Shown in pieces: positions 1 to 8,678 of a DNA stretch of 64,000 bases; position 1 is the stretch's first letter; each line of letters opens with the position of its first letter. The position numbers and the translations under genes were made by a program. The notes beneath the pieces were generated by a model, which saw only the letters and a program-made list of their open reading frames with translations, had not been told where the DNA came from and ran no database searches. Source of the DNA: Angelakisella sp. (GTDB taxonomy: Bacteria; Bacillota; Clostridia; Oscillospirales; Ruminococcaceae); assembly GCA_020024555.1 (NCBI GenBank), contig JAHHTQ010000004.1:1-64000 (forward strand). Direction: 5' to 3'.

Positions 1-107
1 TAAATAACTACTATACATTTTCTACATAAAAAGATATTTTTGACACATACTATAACTGATTTAGAAAAAATTTATTATATAATAAAAAAAAGAGAGGCAT
101 TTTACAA

Positions 108-533
108 ATGAATGATATAGAGGTACTCAAAGAGATATTTAAAAACAGTAGTACTGCTGTTTATTCTATGCAAAAAATTTGTGACAAAATAGATGAGAAA
201 GCTTTTTACGACCTGATATGCGAACAAAAAAACAATACGCAAAAGATTGTTGACGAAAGCGAACAAATGCTTATAAAATCAAACGAAAAACCGGAAGAAA
301 TTGATTTAATAACAAAAGGCAGTATAAATTCAGGTATTATGATAAAAACTTTCACAGACTGTTCTTCCTCAAATATCGCAGATATATTGATACAGGGAAA
401 CAGTATGGGTATTAATGAATTACGGAAAGTTATGAATTCAGCGGTAATTGAAAACCCACAAATAAGCAGACTTGCAAACGAACTGATATCTTTACAGGAG
501 AGCAATATTCAAAGACTGAAAAACTATTTATAA
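108..533 (+). CDS. Small all-helical protein, possibly ferritin-like (DUF2383-type)
   Basis: A 141-residue soluble protein with no signal peptide or membrane segment. It looks entirely helical, with long amphipathic stretches at about residues 1-50, 65-105 and 110-141, which suggests a four-helix bundle such as DUF2383 or spore-coat-type ferritin-like proteins. I see no clear metal-binding EXXH pair, so function is unknown. An AGAGAGG element lies about 8 bases before the ATG. The gene is monocistronic and ends at a hairpin terminator shared with convergent bioY. Confidence 0.6.
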   Translation: MNDIEVLKEIFKNSSTAVYSMQKICDKIDEKAFYDLICEQKNNTQKIVDESEQMLIKSNEKPEEIDLITKGSINSGIMIKTFTDCSSSNIADILIQGNSMGINELRKVMNSAVIENPQISRLANELISLQESNIQRLKNYL

Positions 534-550
534 GAAATAATGAGTATAAA

Positions 551-590
551 AAAATCCAAAACCCAATCAATAACAGGTTTTGGATTTTTT
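551..590. terminator. Bidirectional intrinsic terminator
   Basis: A 13-bp stem (551-563 with 576-588) with A and T tracts on its two sides lies between the convergent small helical protein gene and bioY. It can end transcription in both directions. Confidence 0.85.
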
Positions 591-595
591 ATGTA

Positions 596-1138
596 TTAAT
601 TTAAAATTGCTGCTTTTACAAGTTGTTTGCGAATAATTTCACCAATAATTGCCGCAACTATTATTTTTATTAAATCTGCAATAACAAACGGAACTACGCA
701 AATCATCAGTGATTTTAAAAATGTTGTGTTTTGTTGATACGAAAACCATACTGTTCCAAATAAATAATCGATTAATGTTCCAAGTATCATACCCAAAATA
801 TACATTTTTATGTTGCCTTTATATTTTGATATAAATACCCCGCTTATTAATATCATAAATATAAAGCCTACCAAGTATCCGCCTGTCGGTCCTGCTATAT
901 ATGCCACGCCTGCATTGAAACTTGCGAAAACAGGCAAACCAAACGCACCCAACAATAAATATACTATACAACTTAATATTGCCAATTTTCCACCAAGCAA
1001 TACAGTCGAAAGATGCATTGCAAATATTACCAACGAAATCGGCACCGGACCTATCGGTATGCTAAACGGTGCTATTACACATATTAACGCCGACATAAGA
1101 GCTACTAGGGTAAGTTCTTTTACAGAAATTTTTTTCAT
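596..1138 (-). CDS. bioY: Biotin transporter BioY
   Basis: The substrate-binding S component of an ECF-type biotin importer in the cytoplasmic membrane. The 180-residue protein has about six hydrophobic segments and the BioY signature GPTGGY near residues 83-88, with conserved small residues in the first membrane segment. The length is normal for BioY. AAAGG lies about 10 bases before the ATG, and a strong SigA-type promoter sits just upstream. No energising EcfA/EcfT genes are nearby, so it presumably uses a shared ECF module. I could not make out a convincing BirA operator in the promoter. Confidence 0.93.
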   Translation of the reverse strand: MKKISVKELTLVALMSALICVIAPFSIPIGPVPISLVIFAMHLSTVLLGGKLAILSCIVYLLLGAFGLPVFASFNAGVAYIAGPTGGYLVGFIFMILISGVFISKYKGNIKMYILGMILGTLIDYLFGTVWFSYQQNTTFLKSLMICVVPFVIADLIKIIVAAIIGEIIRKQLVKAAILN

Positions 1139-1177
1139 TTTATCTATTTCCTTTTTTATATAATTTATTATATTGCA

Positions 1178-1206
1178 ATTATATAACTAAAAAAAGATAT
1201 TGTCAA
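1178..1206 (-). promoter_or_regulatory. SigA-type promoter of bioY
   Basis: On the minus strand the -35 is TTGACA (1201-1206) and the -10 is TATAAT (1178-1183), with an exact 17-bp spacer, about 40 bases before the bioY ATG. Both hexamers match consensus. Confidence 0.85.
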
Positions 1207-1225
1207 CTATAAATTTTAATTAAGT

Positions 1226-2422
1226 TTACAATATATCTTTCTGTACGTTTATCATTGTTGCATAACATAAAATATCTTTGCCATAATAAGTTTGTAATTT
1301 ATTAATTGTACTTTGCAGTTTCTCCTTCTTCAAAATTTTTGTATTGTCTGCAAAAATATTTTGCTGAATGGGATTATTGACATCTTGCAAATTTATACCC
1401 CTGACTGTAATCGACCGTATGGGATTATCAAAATTATAGTGTGAACAAAAATAATTATATGCGCTGTTTGCAATTTCAAATGAACTTTGTGTAGGTTCGG
1501 GAAGTATAAACTGATATTGACTTGTCTTAAATTTATTGTCTTTTATACTAATCTGGACACCGCATGCACATAAATTATGCTTATATAGGTTTTGACCAAC
1601 TTGCAGCGATAAATAATTTATTAATTTATGAACACTACTGTTTGTTTCCAAGTCTTTTTTGGCTGTCATTCCCCTGCCTATACTTTTTATCGCATCATAT
1701 TGAGTTATACATTTAACTTCTGTATTATCCAAACCATTCGCATATTCCCATAAATTTTTCCCTGCTATTCCCAATAAATTATAAAGAATATTCGGAGAGG
1801 TTTTCGCTATATCGCCTATTGTTTTTACTCCGTATTTTAATAACTGTTTATATGTTGATTTTCCGACAAACAATAAATCAGACGCAGGCAGTGACCATAT
1901 CTTCTCTTTAAAATTAAACGGAGTTATAACAGTAACAGCATCAGGCTTTTTTATATCACTGCCAAGTTTTGCAAAAACTTTATTATACGATACACCTATG
2001 CTCACGGTAACCCCTAATTCTTGTTTTACTCTGTTCCTTATATCATTGGCTATATCAAGAGCATTACCCATAATGCCTATACTCCCCGTTATGTCAAGCC
2101 AACACTCATCTATACCAAAAGGCTCTACATAGTCTGTATATTGTAAATATATATCACGTACTTTTTTTGAATACTCCTCATATAAATTAAAATGCGGACT
2201 TACCAAAACTATATTTGGACAAATACTCTTTGCCTCCCAATTCGTCATACCTGTTTTTACACCAAGTTTTTTTGCTTTTTCCGACCTTGCCAAAACCACA
2301 CCATGTCTTTTTTCCACATTTCCGCATACAACAACAGGAAAATTCTTTAAAACAGGATTTACAGCTATCTCTACCGAAGCATAAAAAGAATTTAAATCAC
2401 TATGTAGTATTATTCTACTCAT
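1226..2422 (-). CDS. dinB: Y-family DNA polymerase IV (DinB)
   Basis: An error-prone translesion DNA polymerase of 398 residues. The N-terminal motif DLNSFYASVE carries the first catalytic Asp (residue 9). The second carboxylate motif is GIDECWLD, with D105 and E106, where most DinB proteins have SIDE. Helix-hairpin-helix and little-finger regions follow. The reading frame stays open to 2542, but that part contains the LexA-controlled promoter and the catalase terminator. I therefore place the start at the ATG at 2422, where the protein begins MSRIILHSD and GGGTGAT precedes it. Regulation by LexA is strongly implied by an operator in the promoter spacer. Confidence 0.93.
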   Translation of the reverse strand: MSRIILHSDLNSFYASVEIAVNPVLKNFPVVVCGNVEKRHGVVLARSEKAKKLGVKTGMTNWEAKSICPNIVLVSPHFNLYEEYSKKVRDIYLQYTDYVEPFGIDECWLDITGSIGIMGNALDIANDIRNRVKQELGVTVSIGVSYNKVFAKLGSDIKKPDAVTVITPFNFKEKIWSLPASDLLFVGKSTYKQLLKYGVKTIGDIAKTSPNILYNLLGIAGKNLWEYANGLDNTEVKCITQYDAIKSIGRGMTAKKDLETNSSVHKLINYLSLQVGQNLYKHNLCACGVQISIKDNKFKTSQYQFILPEPTQSSFEIANSAYNYFCSHYNFDNPIRSITVRGINLQDVNNPIQQNIFADNTKILKKEKLQSTINKLQTYYGKDILCYATMINVQKDIL

Positions 2423-2470
2423 TACAATCACCCATAATCCAATTAATAAACAAACGTTCTTTGTAAGTAT

Positions 2471-2499
2471 ATTATACAGAACATCTGTTCGCAAGTCAA
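2471..2499 (-). promoter_or_regulatory. LexA-regulated promoter of dinB
   Basis: The -35 is TTGACT (2494-2499) and the -10 is TATAAT (2471-2476), with a 17-bp spacer. The spacer holds GAAC-AGAT-GTTC (2479-2490), preceded by C, which fits the Gram-positive LexA/DinR box (CGAACnnnnGTTCG). LexA bound there would block RNA polymerase directly, so dinB should be SOS-induced. Confidence 0.9.
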
Positions 2500-2502
2500 G
2501 AG

Positions 2503-2539
2503 TAAAAAATAACCACTGTACAAAAAATACAGCAGTTAT
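2503..2539 (-). terminator. Intrinsic terminator of the catalase gene
   Basis: A 12-bp stem with two G-U pairs (2528-2539 with 2509-2520) is followed on the minus strand by a run of six T. It lies about 20 bases after the catalase stop and before the dinB promoter, so dinB is a separate transcript. Confidence 0.8.
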
Positions 2540-2557
2540 CATTATAAAACAATATAT

Positions 2558-4156
2558 TTAATATCTATCCATATTTTTTATTGCATTTTCAACGGCTGTA
2601 CCCATTGAATTATCAGCATTTTTAAGAAATTCTATTACTCTTTTCTGTGCTTGAGGTTTTGCTTTTATAAGTGAGAGTGATATATTTTCAATAAAGTTTT
2701 TTCTTTCATTTTGATTAAATGAACGGTATTTTTCGCCTGCCTGTGTAAAGTCATCTGTTTTATCTATGGTTGCACGTTTTATTGTGCCTTCTACATTAAT
2801 AACAGGTTCAGAATTTTCCAGACAAACATAAGGTTGATTGTTATTAAGAGCATTTGGTGAGTAATTAATCTCATTTGTGGTTTTGTAGTACTCTGCCTGT
2901 CCATCGGCTTGATGATTATTTACTTTCATATATGGTCTGTTGCTTTGAAGTTGCATAAAATTAGTGCCCAATCTGTGCATATGCGTATCATTATATGAAA
3001 ATAGTCTGCCTTGCAATAGCTTATCCTCCGAAACACCTATACCATTAACTATATGCGCAGGTGAAAATGCCGCTTGCTCTATCTGTAAATAGAAGTCATA
3101 GGGATTTTTGTTTAATGTCATCATTCCTATCGGAATCAGAGGAAAATCTTTTTCGTCCCATACCTTAGTTGCATCAAGTGGATTATACGAAAGCTTATCT
3201 GCCATATCCCTTTCCATTAATTGCACATTTAACTCATATCTCGGGTACTCTCCCCTATTAATAGCATTCAGTAAATCTTCTTTCGCAACATTCGGATTTG
3301 CGCCTGCCAAAAACTCCGCCTCTACTCTGTCAATGGTTTTAAGCCCTTGCATTGTTTTCCAGTGGTATTTTACATAACATACCTTGCCCTCTCTGTTTAT
3401 CCATGAATAAGTATTTACGCTGAAACCGTTTGTGTGTCTGTAACTTTTAATAGTGCCGTTATCGGAATACAACCATATAAGCATATGCGTAGCTTCCGGA
3501 GTAAAAGAAATAAAATCCCAAAACCTTTCATCGCTTTGAATATTCGTATCAGGGGTAGGTTTTAAAGAATGTATTAAATCCGGAAATTTTATAGCATCTC
3601 TTATAAAAAATACAGGTATATTATTTCCCACTAAATCATAATTTCCGTCTTCCGTATAAAATTTTACCGCAAAACCACGGGGATCTCTTGCTGTATCAGC
3701 CGAACCTTTTGACCCTATAACTGTTGAAAATCTTGCAAGAACAGGTGTCTCTTTTCCCTGTGTATTCAAAAAACTTGCCATTGTATATTTTTCCATTGAG
3801 CGATAGCATTTAAATACGCCGAAAGCTCCTGTTCCGTTTGCGTGTACTACTCTTTCCGGTATCCTTTCCCTGTCAAAACGACTTAATTTATCAAGCAGAT
3901 GCAAATCTTGAAGCAATACAGGTCCGTTTGTTCCTACTGTCAGCGAATTTGCGTCACCGTCAATCGCCTTTCCCCAAGAAGTAGTATATGTGGTATTATT
4001 GGAACATCTTTCTTTTGATACTTCGTTTGATGTGGACAGATTATCAAATTCTTTGTTTTCTTGACTTGTATTTTTCTCATTACAATTTATTTTTCTTACA
4101 TCTTTTGCTCTATTTGTATTATTATTTTGATAATAATTATTCCCATTATAGTACAT
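2558..4156 (-). CDS. katA: Monofunctional haem catalase with Asn-rich N-terminal extension
   Basis: Degrades hydrogen peroxide in the cytoplasm. The 532-residue protein has the clade-3-type catalase fold. The distal His is in RVVHANGTGAFG (H105), the active-site Asn in LVGNN (N178), and the haem-ligand Tyr in RLFSYNDT (Y388). Residues 1 to about 55 form an unusual Asn/Thr-rich, low-complexity extension before the conserved core begins. That extension is not needed for catalysis in the family. A strong GGGAGGT ribosome binding site precedes the ATG. The gene is monocistronic, with its own terminator, and is divergent from the recombinase. An AT-rich PerR-box-like sequence lies in the shared promoter region. 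Confidence 0.95.
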   Translation of the reverse strand: MYYNGNNYYQNNNTNRAKDVRKINCNEKNTSQENKEFDNLSTSNEVSKERCSNNTTYTTSWGKAIDGDANSLTVGTNGPVLLQDLHLLDKLSRFDRERIPERVVHANGTGAFGVFKCYRSMEKYTMASFLNTQGKETPVLARFSTVIGSKGSADTARDPRGFAVKFYTEDGNYDLVGNNIPVFFIRDAIKFPDLIHSLKPTPDTNIQSDERFWDFISFTPEATHMLIWLYSDNGTIKSYRHTNGFSVNTYSWINREGKVCYVKYHWKTMQGLKTIDRVEAEFLAGANPNVAKEDLLNAINRGEYPRYELNVQLMERDMADKLSYNPLDATKVWDEKDFPLIPIGMMTLNKNPYDFYLQIEQAAFSPAHIVNGIGVSEDKLLQGRLFSYNDTHMHRLGTNFMQLQSNRPYMKVNNHQADGQAEYYKTTNEINYSPNALNNNQPYVCLENSEPVINVEGTIKRATIDKTDDFTQAGEKYRSFNQNERKNFIENISLSLIKAKPQAQKRVIEFLKNADNSMGTAVENAIKNMDRY

Positions 4157-4193
4157 TTCAATTACCTCCCTTTAAAAAAATAGATAAATTAGT

Positions 4194-4208
4194 AGATAAT
4201 AATTATAT
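4194..4208. promoter_or_regulatory. Possible PerR/Fur-like box
   Basis: A 15-bp near-palindrome between the catalase and recombinase genes matches the TTATAATnATTATAA PerR consensus at 11 of 14 informative positions. PerR control of catalase is common in Firmicutes. The region is extremely AT-rich, so a chance match is quite possible. Confidence 0.35.
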
Positions 4209-4260
4209 AAAATGATATAATTATACAGTATTATTAAAATATAAACGGAGTTGATATAAT

Positions 4261-5262
4261 ATGAAAATTTTTAGAATATCGGAACTGGACGCCCCGCAAC
4301 TACTAAAAGATTATCTTTCCTATATGCTTACCATTCGTGGACGTTCGCAACGCACCGTTAACGGATACTATATAGACATAAGATTTTTTTTGAGATTTAT
4401 AAGGGCAATATCCGAAAATCTCAGTTTCGATGAAAAAAATCTAAATAATATAAAAATATCGGATATGAGTGAAGACCTTATTTTAAACGTTACTCTTACC
4501 GATGCCTTCGATTTTTTAAACTTTACCATTACGGAAAATGAAAATAACGCAAATACACGTTCACGTAAAGTTTCAAGTATACGTGGCTTCTATAAATACA
4601 TAACGGAAAAGACCAACAAACTCTCTGCAAATCCACTTGAAAATTTGGAAGCGCCAAAAAAGAAAATATCTCTGCCTAAATATCTCTCATTAGAAGACAG
4701 TCTGTCACTGTTAAATAATATAAACGGCAATTTTTATGAACGGGACTATGCAATTATAACTTTCTTTTTAAACTGCGGTATGCGTGTATCGGAGCTTGTT
4801 GATATAAAACTGCAAAGTTTCCAAGATGAAAATAAATTAAGACTACTGGGCAAAGGTAACAAAGAACGGATAGTATATCTCAATGACGCCTGTTTAGATG
4901 CAAAACGCAAATATGATATTGTTCGCAAAGAACAATTAAAAGATAAAAAATGTGACTATTACTTTTTATCAAGAAACGGTACAAAATTGACTACAAGACG
5001 AATAGAACAGTTACTCGCCAATCATCTTAAATCTGCCGGACTCAGTGACAAAGGAATTTCACCGCATAAATTAAGACATACGGCGGCAACTCTTATGTAT
5101 CAATACGGTAATGTCGATATACGCGTATTACAAGAAATTTTAGGACACGTCAACTTGAACACAACAGAGATATATACGCACGTATCCGGTGAACAGCTTG
5201 AAAAAGCTATACAATCATCACCTCTTTCAAATGTCCGCAATAATAAAAATAACGGGGGTTAA
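4261..5262 (+). CDS. Tyrosine recombinase, XerC/XerD-like
   Basis: A site-specific DNA recombinase of 333 residues. The N-terminal SAM-like DNA-binding domain covers about residues 10-125. The catalytic domain carries the full set: R175 (GMRVSEL), K198 (LGKGNKER), H269 and R272 (SPHKLRH), H296 (LGHVN) and the nucleophile Y305 (EIYTHV). GGAG precedes the ATG. There are no phage genes or att-like repeats nearby. A probable SpoIIM-like gene lies next to it, and in Bacillus xerD (ripX) lies near spoIIM, so a housekeeping role such as chromosome dimer resolution is likelier than an integrase. Its stop overlaps the convergent neighbour by 4 bases. Confidence 0.88.
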   Translation: MKIFRISELDAPQLLKDYLSYMLTIRGRSQRTVNGYYIDIRFFLRFIRAISENLSFDEKNLNNIKISDMSEDLILNVTLTDAFDFLNFTITENENNANTRSRKVSSIRGFYKYITEKTNKLSANPLENLEAPKKKISLPKYLSLEDSLSLLNNINGNFYERDYAIITFFLNCGMRVSELVDIKLQSFQDENKLRLLGKGNKERIVYLNDACLDAKRKYDIVRKEQLKDKKCDYYFLSRNGTKLTTRRIEQLLANHLKSAGLSDKGISPHKLRHTAATLMYQYGNVDIRVLQEILGHVNLNTTEIYTHVSGEQLEKAIQSSPLSNVRNNKNNGG

Positions 5263-5846
5263 TATATAAAAATATAGACACCTATTTCGGTTATGAATAC
5301 CATTAAACATAAAACCAAATATCCAAGTATCGAAAGTCCTTTTTTATTGGCAATTATACTTTGATTTTTCTTTCCGTATATTTGTATGGTTTTATATACA
5401 ACACCATTATAAATACACATATAAAGTATGCTGTGAATAATTGCAGGTATATATACGCCTAAAATGAGATACATAATATGCTCCCCATTAAAATATATCA
5501 TCAATGTAGTTACCCATACGCCTACATAAACACCGTAAAATATCGGCAAAATATTGATTAAAATATTACCTATTTTACAATATAAACATATATACACAAG
5601 TAAGAACAGCAGTAAAAATTGCCATAAATACTCACTTACCAAAAGTATGGTATTTCCGCTTATTTTGGTTTTGTAAGCATTTACTATTACCGCAACTACA
5701 ACTGTTGAGGCATCTAAATTCGATAATATAAATTTTGTGCCTATGCAAAGTCCTATTGTAAATATAACTAAGTACATTAAGATATATTTGCTTTTACTTA
5801 AATAATTACTTTGCATAGTATTTCCAAATATTTTTTTTCTTCCCAT
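5259..5846 (-). CDS. Polytopic membrane protein, probable SpoIIM-like
   Basis: About 195 residues with a short cytoplasmic N-terminus. A first membrane segment lies near residues 20-40, then an external stretch of about 40 residues, then four to five further segments with the last one at the very C-terminus. This topology, the size and the position beside a Xer recombinase resemble SpoIIM, the sporulation engulfment protein. Sequence resemblance is weak by eye, so the assignment is tentative. The start at 5846 is chosen because AAAGGGGG lies 11 bases upstream. That ribosome binding site sits inside a 16-bp hairpin. Confidence 0.5.
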   Translation of the reverse strand: MGRKKIFGNTMQSNYLSKSKYILMYLVIFTIGLCIGTKFILSNLDASTVVVAVIVNAYKTKISGNTILLVSEYLWQFLLLFLLVYICLYCKIGNILINILPIFYGVYVGVWVTTLMIYFNGEHIMYLILGVYIPAIIHSILYMCIYNGVVYKTIQIYGKKNQSIIANKKGLSILGYLVLCLMVFITEIGVYIFIY

Positions 5847-5853
5847 AATATAC

Positions 5854-5895
5854 AAATCCCCCTTTAATTTCAAAATATGAATTAAAGAGGGATTT
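5854..5895 (-). terminator. 16-bp hairpin covering the SpoIIM-like gene's ribosome binding site
   Basis: Arms 5854-5869 and 5880-5895 pair fully (one G-U) around a 10-base loop, just after the DUF368 stop. There is no real T tract on either strand. The downstream arm contains the GGGGG ribosome binding site of the next gene. It may be a weak terminator, an RNA-stability element, or a structure that limits translation of read-through transcripts. Confidence 0.6.
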
Positions 5896-5923
5896 TATTA
5901 CTGTTATTTATAATTATTAAAAA

Positions 5924-6769
5924 TTATTTTGATATGTCTGTATCTTTTTTGGAAAACCAATAAGATATACCTATACCCAAAATAAATACTATAATTGCAA
6001 TTACTAAATCCAATCCGCCAACATAGGCGTTTTCAGCGCTGATTTTAAATAATATAGTCGGAATAGAACCTACCATAAATCCAAGTATCGCAAAATATGT
6101 TGCATTCGGAAACTTTTGTATAAGTTTATCTATTATTGCCGAGCCGAACACGATACCGATAGCAACACCGATAGCAACAGGTATAAGAACGATTATATTA
6201 AATTCGGAGATAGCTGTTGTAACTGTCTCATAAGCTCCCAAAAGAAGCATAACAAAACTACCCGAAATACCCGGTATTATCATACAAAAAGCGGATATTG
6301 CGCTATATACAATCAATTTAACAAATGAAGATATATTTATTGCGCGAATTACCTGTGATTCTTCCGACGGTAATATAAAAATCATAGCTATCATTATACC
6401 CGCTGTTATAAGCATTGGTATAATTTGCAATATATTAAACTTTTGCTCAACTGATTTTTTATATATCATTGGGAAACTTCCAACAATAATACCCATAAAG
6501 AAAAAGTTAATAGCCATATAGTGATGTTGCAACAAATAATTGATAGCACCTGCAAACAAAAGTATACCAACACCGGCACCTGCCACAATCGGCAATAAAA
6601 ATGTTACACTCTTTTTAAACTCTTTCCAAAAAAATCCGATAGCGTGCATAATTTTATCAAAAACTTTGCAAATAACCATCATTGTGCCACCACTGACACC
6701 CGGTATTATATTTGCGACACCGACAATCATACCAATAAAAAAATTTTTAATATGTTCGTTTAAATTCAT
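5924..6769 (-). CDS. DUF368 membrane protein (PopT-type undecaprenyl-phosphate translocase candidate)
   Basis: A 281-residue protein with about eight membrane segments. It has the internal duplication typical of DUF368, visible as NIIPGVSGGT (residues 20-29) and MIIPGISGSF (163-172). Members of this family (PopT) have been shown to recycle undecaprenyl phosphate across the membrane for wall polymer synthesis, and I infer the same role here. AAGGAG precedes the ATG. It follows the ComEA-like gene by 10 bases and is probably in one transcript with it and rluD. Confidence 0.85.
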   Translation of the reverse strand: MNLNEHIKNFFIGMIVGVANIIPGVSGGTMMVICKVFDKIMHAIGFFWKEFKKSVTFLLPIVAGAGVGILLFAGAINYLLQHHYMAINFFFMGIIVGSFPMIYKKSVEQKFNILQIIPMLITAGIMIAMIFILPSEESQVIRAINISSFVKLIVYSAISAFCMIIPGISGSFVMLLLGAYETVTTAISEFNIIVLIPVAIGVAIGIVFGSAIIDKLIQKFPNATYFAILGFMVGSIPTILFKISAENAYVGGLDLVIAIIVFILGIGISYWFSKKDTDISK

Positions 6770-6779
6770 TGCCTGCTCC

Positions 6780-7166
6780 TTACTCTATATAAAAATTAGT
6801 ACAAATAATTTGATACTCTGACTTTGTCATAGATTTTATCTTCAACAAATCTTCAAATTTTCTTATCTTTTTTTGATATTTTCTAAGATTTACTATTCTT
6901 TTTGCAGTATCTTCCGTAATTCCTTCAATTTGCAAAATATCTTCTTTTGAAGCCAAATTAATATTAATCATTGTAGCTTTTAAAAAGTTCTCAATTTCCT
7001 TATCATCAGATATAACAACTTTTCTGTCTATTTCATTTGCATTTTCAAAAAAAGTAGTTTTCGTTGCCATTCCTATATCAAAGAACTGTAATTTAAATAT
7101 AAAAACTATGATTACAGTAATCAATAAGCACAAAAAAAGAGTTGATAAAATATTTTTTGCTTTCAC
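6780..7166 (-). CDS. ComEA-like helix-hairpin-helix protein
   Basis: A 128-residue protein with one N-terminal membrane anchor (about residues 8-25), a spacer of about 40 residues and a C-terminal double helix-hairpin-helix domain (about 65-126, beginning ININLASKEDILQIEGI). ComEA binds incoming DNA at the cell surface during transformation. This copy lacks the SLBB domain many ComEA proteins carry, and no comEC/comEB follows, so a transformation role is uncertain. The start is GTG, with GGAG 9 bases upstream overlapping the rluD stop. Confidence 0.75.
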   Translation of the reverse strand: MKAKNILSTLFLCLLITVIIVFIFKLQFFDIGMATKTTFFENANEIDRKVVISDDKEIENFLKATMININLASKEDILQIEGITEDTAKRIVNLRKYQKKIRKFEDLLKIKSMTKSEYQIICTNFYIE

Positions 7167-7172
7167 TTTAAA

Positions 7173-8090
7173 TTACTCCAATGATAACTTTGCCAGTAAA
7201 TCTTTAAAATATTCAGGCAAATCAGATGTAAAACTTAAATGTTCCTGTGTTATTGGGTGTACAAAACCAATATGACGCGCGTGCAAACATTGTCCCATTG
7301 TATTCTTTAAGTCATTCTTAAAAGTACAATAAACATCATCTCCCGCAACGGGGTGTCCTTTGTACGCCATATGTACACGAATTTGATGTGTTCTTCCTGT
7401 TTCCAAAGTACATTCAACGTATGAAAAACCTTTTGAGGAGGACAAAACTTTTATATGCGTAACGGCATTTCTTGAATTTAAAGTTGTCACACACATTTTT
7501 TTGCGGTCACGAGGGTTTCTTCCGATAGGCGCATCAATGGTAAAACTGTCCTCTTTGAACGAACCATGAACTATTGCGCTGTATTTTCTCTCAAAAGAAT
7601 GTGTCTTTATCTGTTCGGCAAGACCTCTATGCGCAACATCGTTTTTTGCTACAATCAATAAGCCTGATGTATTTTTATCTATCCTATGCACTATCCCTGG
7701 TCTTATAACACCGTTTATACCGGACAGAGAACCTTTACAGTGATACAGCAATGCATTAACAAGCGTGCCTGTATAATTTCCCACCGCCGGATGAACTACC
7801 ATTCCTTTTGGTTTATTCACAACCAACAAATCATTATCCTCATAGACAATATCAAGAGGTATGTTTTCAGGTAAAATTTCCGTTTCCTGTGGTTCATCTT
7901 CTGTTATTACTATTCTGTCGCCCAATTTAAACTTAGTATTTTTTTGTACTATGTTGTCATTAATGGATATTTTACCATTTTGACACAGTAATTGTATTTG
8001 CGAACGCGAAAATTGAGGAAAAGCAACAGATAATAATTTATCCAGTCGCTCTCCCAACATACTTTCTTCGATTATTAGTATATGTTCCAT
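7173..8090 (-). CDS. rluD: Ribosomal large-subunit pseudouridine synthase, RluD family
   Basis: Isomerises uridine to pseudouridine in rRNA. The 305-residue protein has an N-terminal S4 RNA-binding domain (about 13-75) and the RsuA/RluA catalytic domain with the motif HRIDKNTSG, catalytic D138. The length is normal. AAGGAAA precedes the ATG. It lies 20 bases after lspA, in the usual Firmicutes order lspA-rluD. Whether its target is the 23S helix 69 site (as in E. coli RluD) or another position cannot be told from sequence. Confidence 0.92.
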   Translation of the reverse strand: MEHILIIEESMLGERLDKLLSVAFPQFSRSQIQLLCQNGKISINDNIVQKNTKFKLGDRIVITEDEPQETEILPENIPLDIVYEDNDLLVVNKPKGMVVHPAVGNYTGTLVNALLYHCKGSLSGINGVIRPGIVHRIDKNTSGLLIVAKNDVAHRGLAEQIKTHSFERKYSAIVHGSFKEDSFTIDAPIGRNPRDRKKMCVTTLNSRNAVTHIKVLSSSKGFSYVECTLETGRTHQIRVHMAYKGHPVAGDDVYCTFKNDLKNTMGQCLHARHIGFVHPITQEHLSFTSDLPEYFKDLLAKLSLE

Positions 8091-8110
8091 ATATTTCCTT
8101 GTATAATTTA

Positions 8111-8644
8111 TTATTTTTCGTTATCCGAATTATCCATAGATATTGTTTCACCACTGAGATTATCGACAAATTCTATTTTTTCTTTCTCATCGTTGGATTT
8201 ATCAAAGAAAAACATATATATAAACAGTAGTATTGTACCGCAAACTACGCACATATCTGCAAAATTGAATATCGGAAAATTTATAGGTTCAAAATAAATA
8301 TAATCCACAACATATCCTTTTGCTACTCTGTCTATTAAATTACCTATACCCCCCGCTATTATTAACATCAAAGAAGTATTAAGAATAGGTTTGTTAAATT
8401 TTTTATTAAATAATATATAGATAAGCGCAATTATCATAAGTGATGTAAATATTATCAAGAACCACTTTTTTTGTTGTAATATGCCAAACGCAGCTCCAAA
8501 ATTTTCGTGATAATGTAGCGATAAAACATTTTTAATGATGTCTATATGTGTTATTGGCTTTAAAGAATTAACAGCCCATACTTTTATAAAATAATCCGCT
8601 AAAACAAGTAGCCCCGCTCCCAATAAATATAAAAATCCTGTCAT
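8111..8644 (-). CDS. lspA: Lipoprotein signal peptidase LspA
   Basis: Membrane aspartyl protease that removes signal peptides from diacylated prolipoproteins. The 177-residue protein has four membrane segments. It has NFGAAFG (48-54), GNLIDR (101-106), the catalytic Asp in YVVDYI (D114) and the second catalytic Asp in FNFADM (D130). A charged tail of about 30 residues follows the last helix. AGGAG precedes the ATG. It is part of the divIVA-lspA-rluD run. Confidence 0.95.
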   Translation of the reverse strand: MTGFLYLLGAGLLVLADYFIKVWAVNSLKPITHIDIIKNVLSLHYHENFGAAFGILQQKKWFLIIFTSLMIIALIYILFNKKFNKPILNTSLMLIIAGGIGNLIDRVAKGYVVDYIYFEPINFPIFNFADMCVVCGTILLFIYMFFFDKSNDEKEKIEFVDNLSGETISMDNSDNEK

Positions 8645-8678
8645 TATATACTCCTGCTAAATTTAATATATCTTAGAC

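Noticed and set aside
31..60. TTTTTGACACAT near the left edge resembling an end of the structured repeat
   Set aside because: Only about ten bases match, with no internal hairpins, so I could not call a third copy.
810..1163. 117-codon plus-strand frame
   Set aside because: It is antisense to bioY and has no ribosome binding site.
4261..5262. The tyrosine recombinase as an integrase marking a mobile element
   Set aside because: There are no phage or plasmid genes, no att-like repeats and no tRNA nearby, and the SpoIIM-like neighbour suggests a housekeeping Xer protein.
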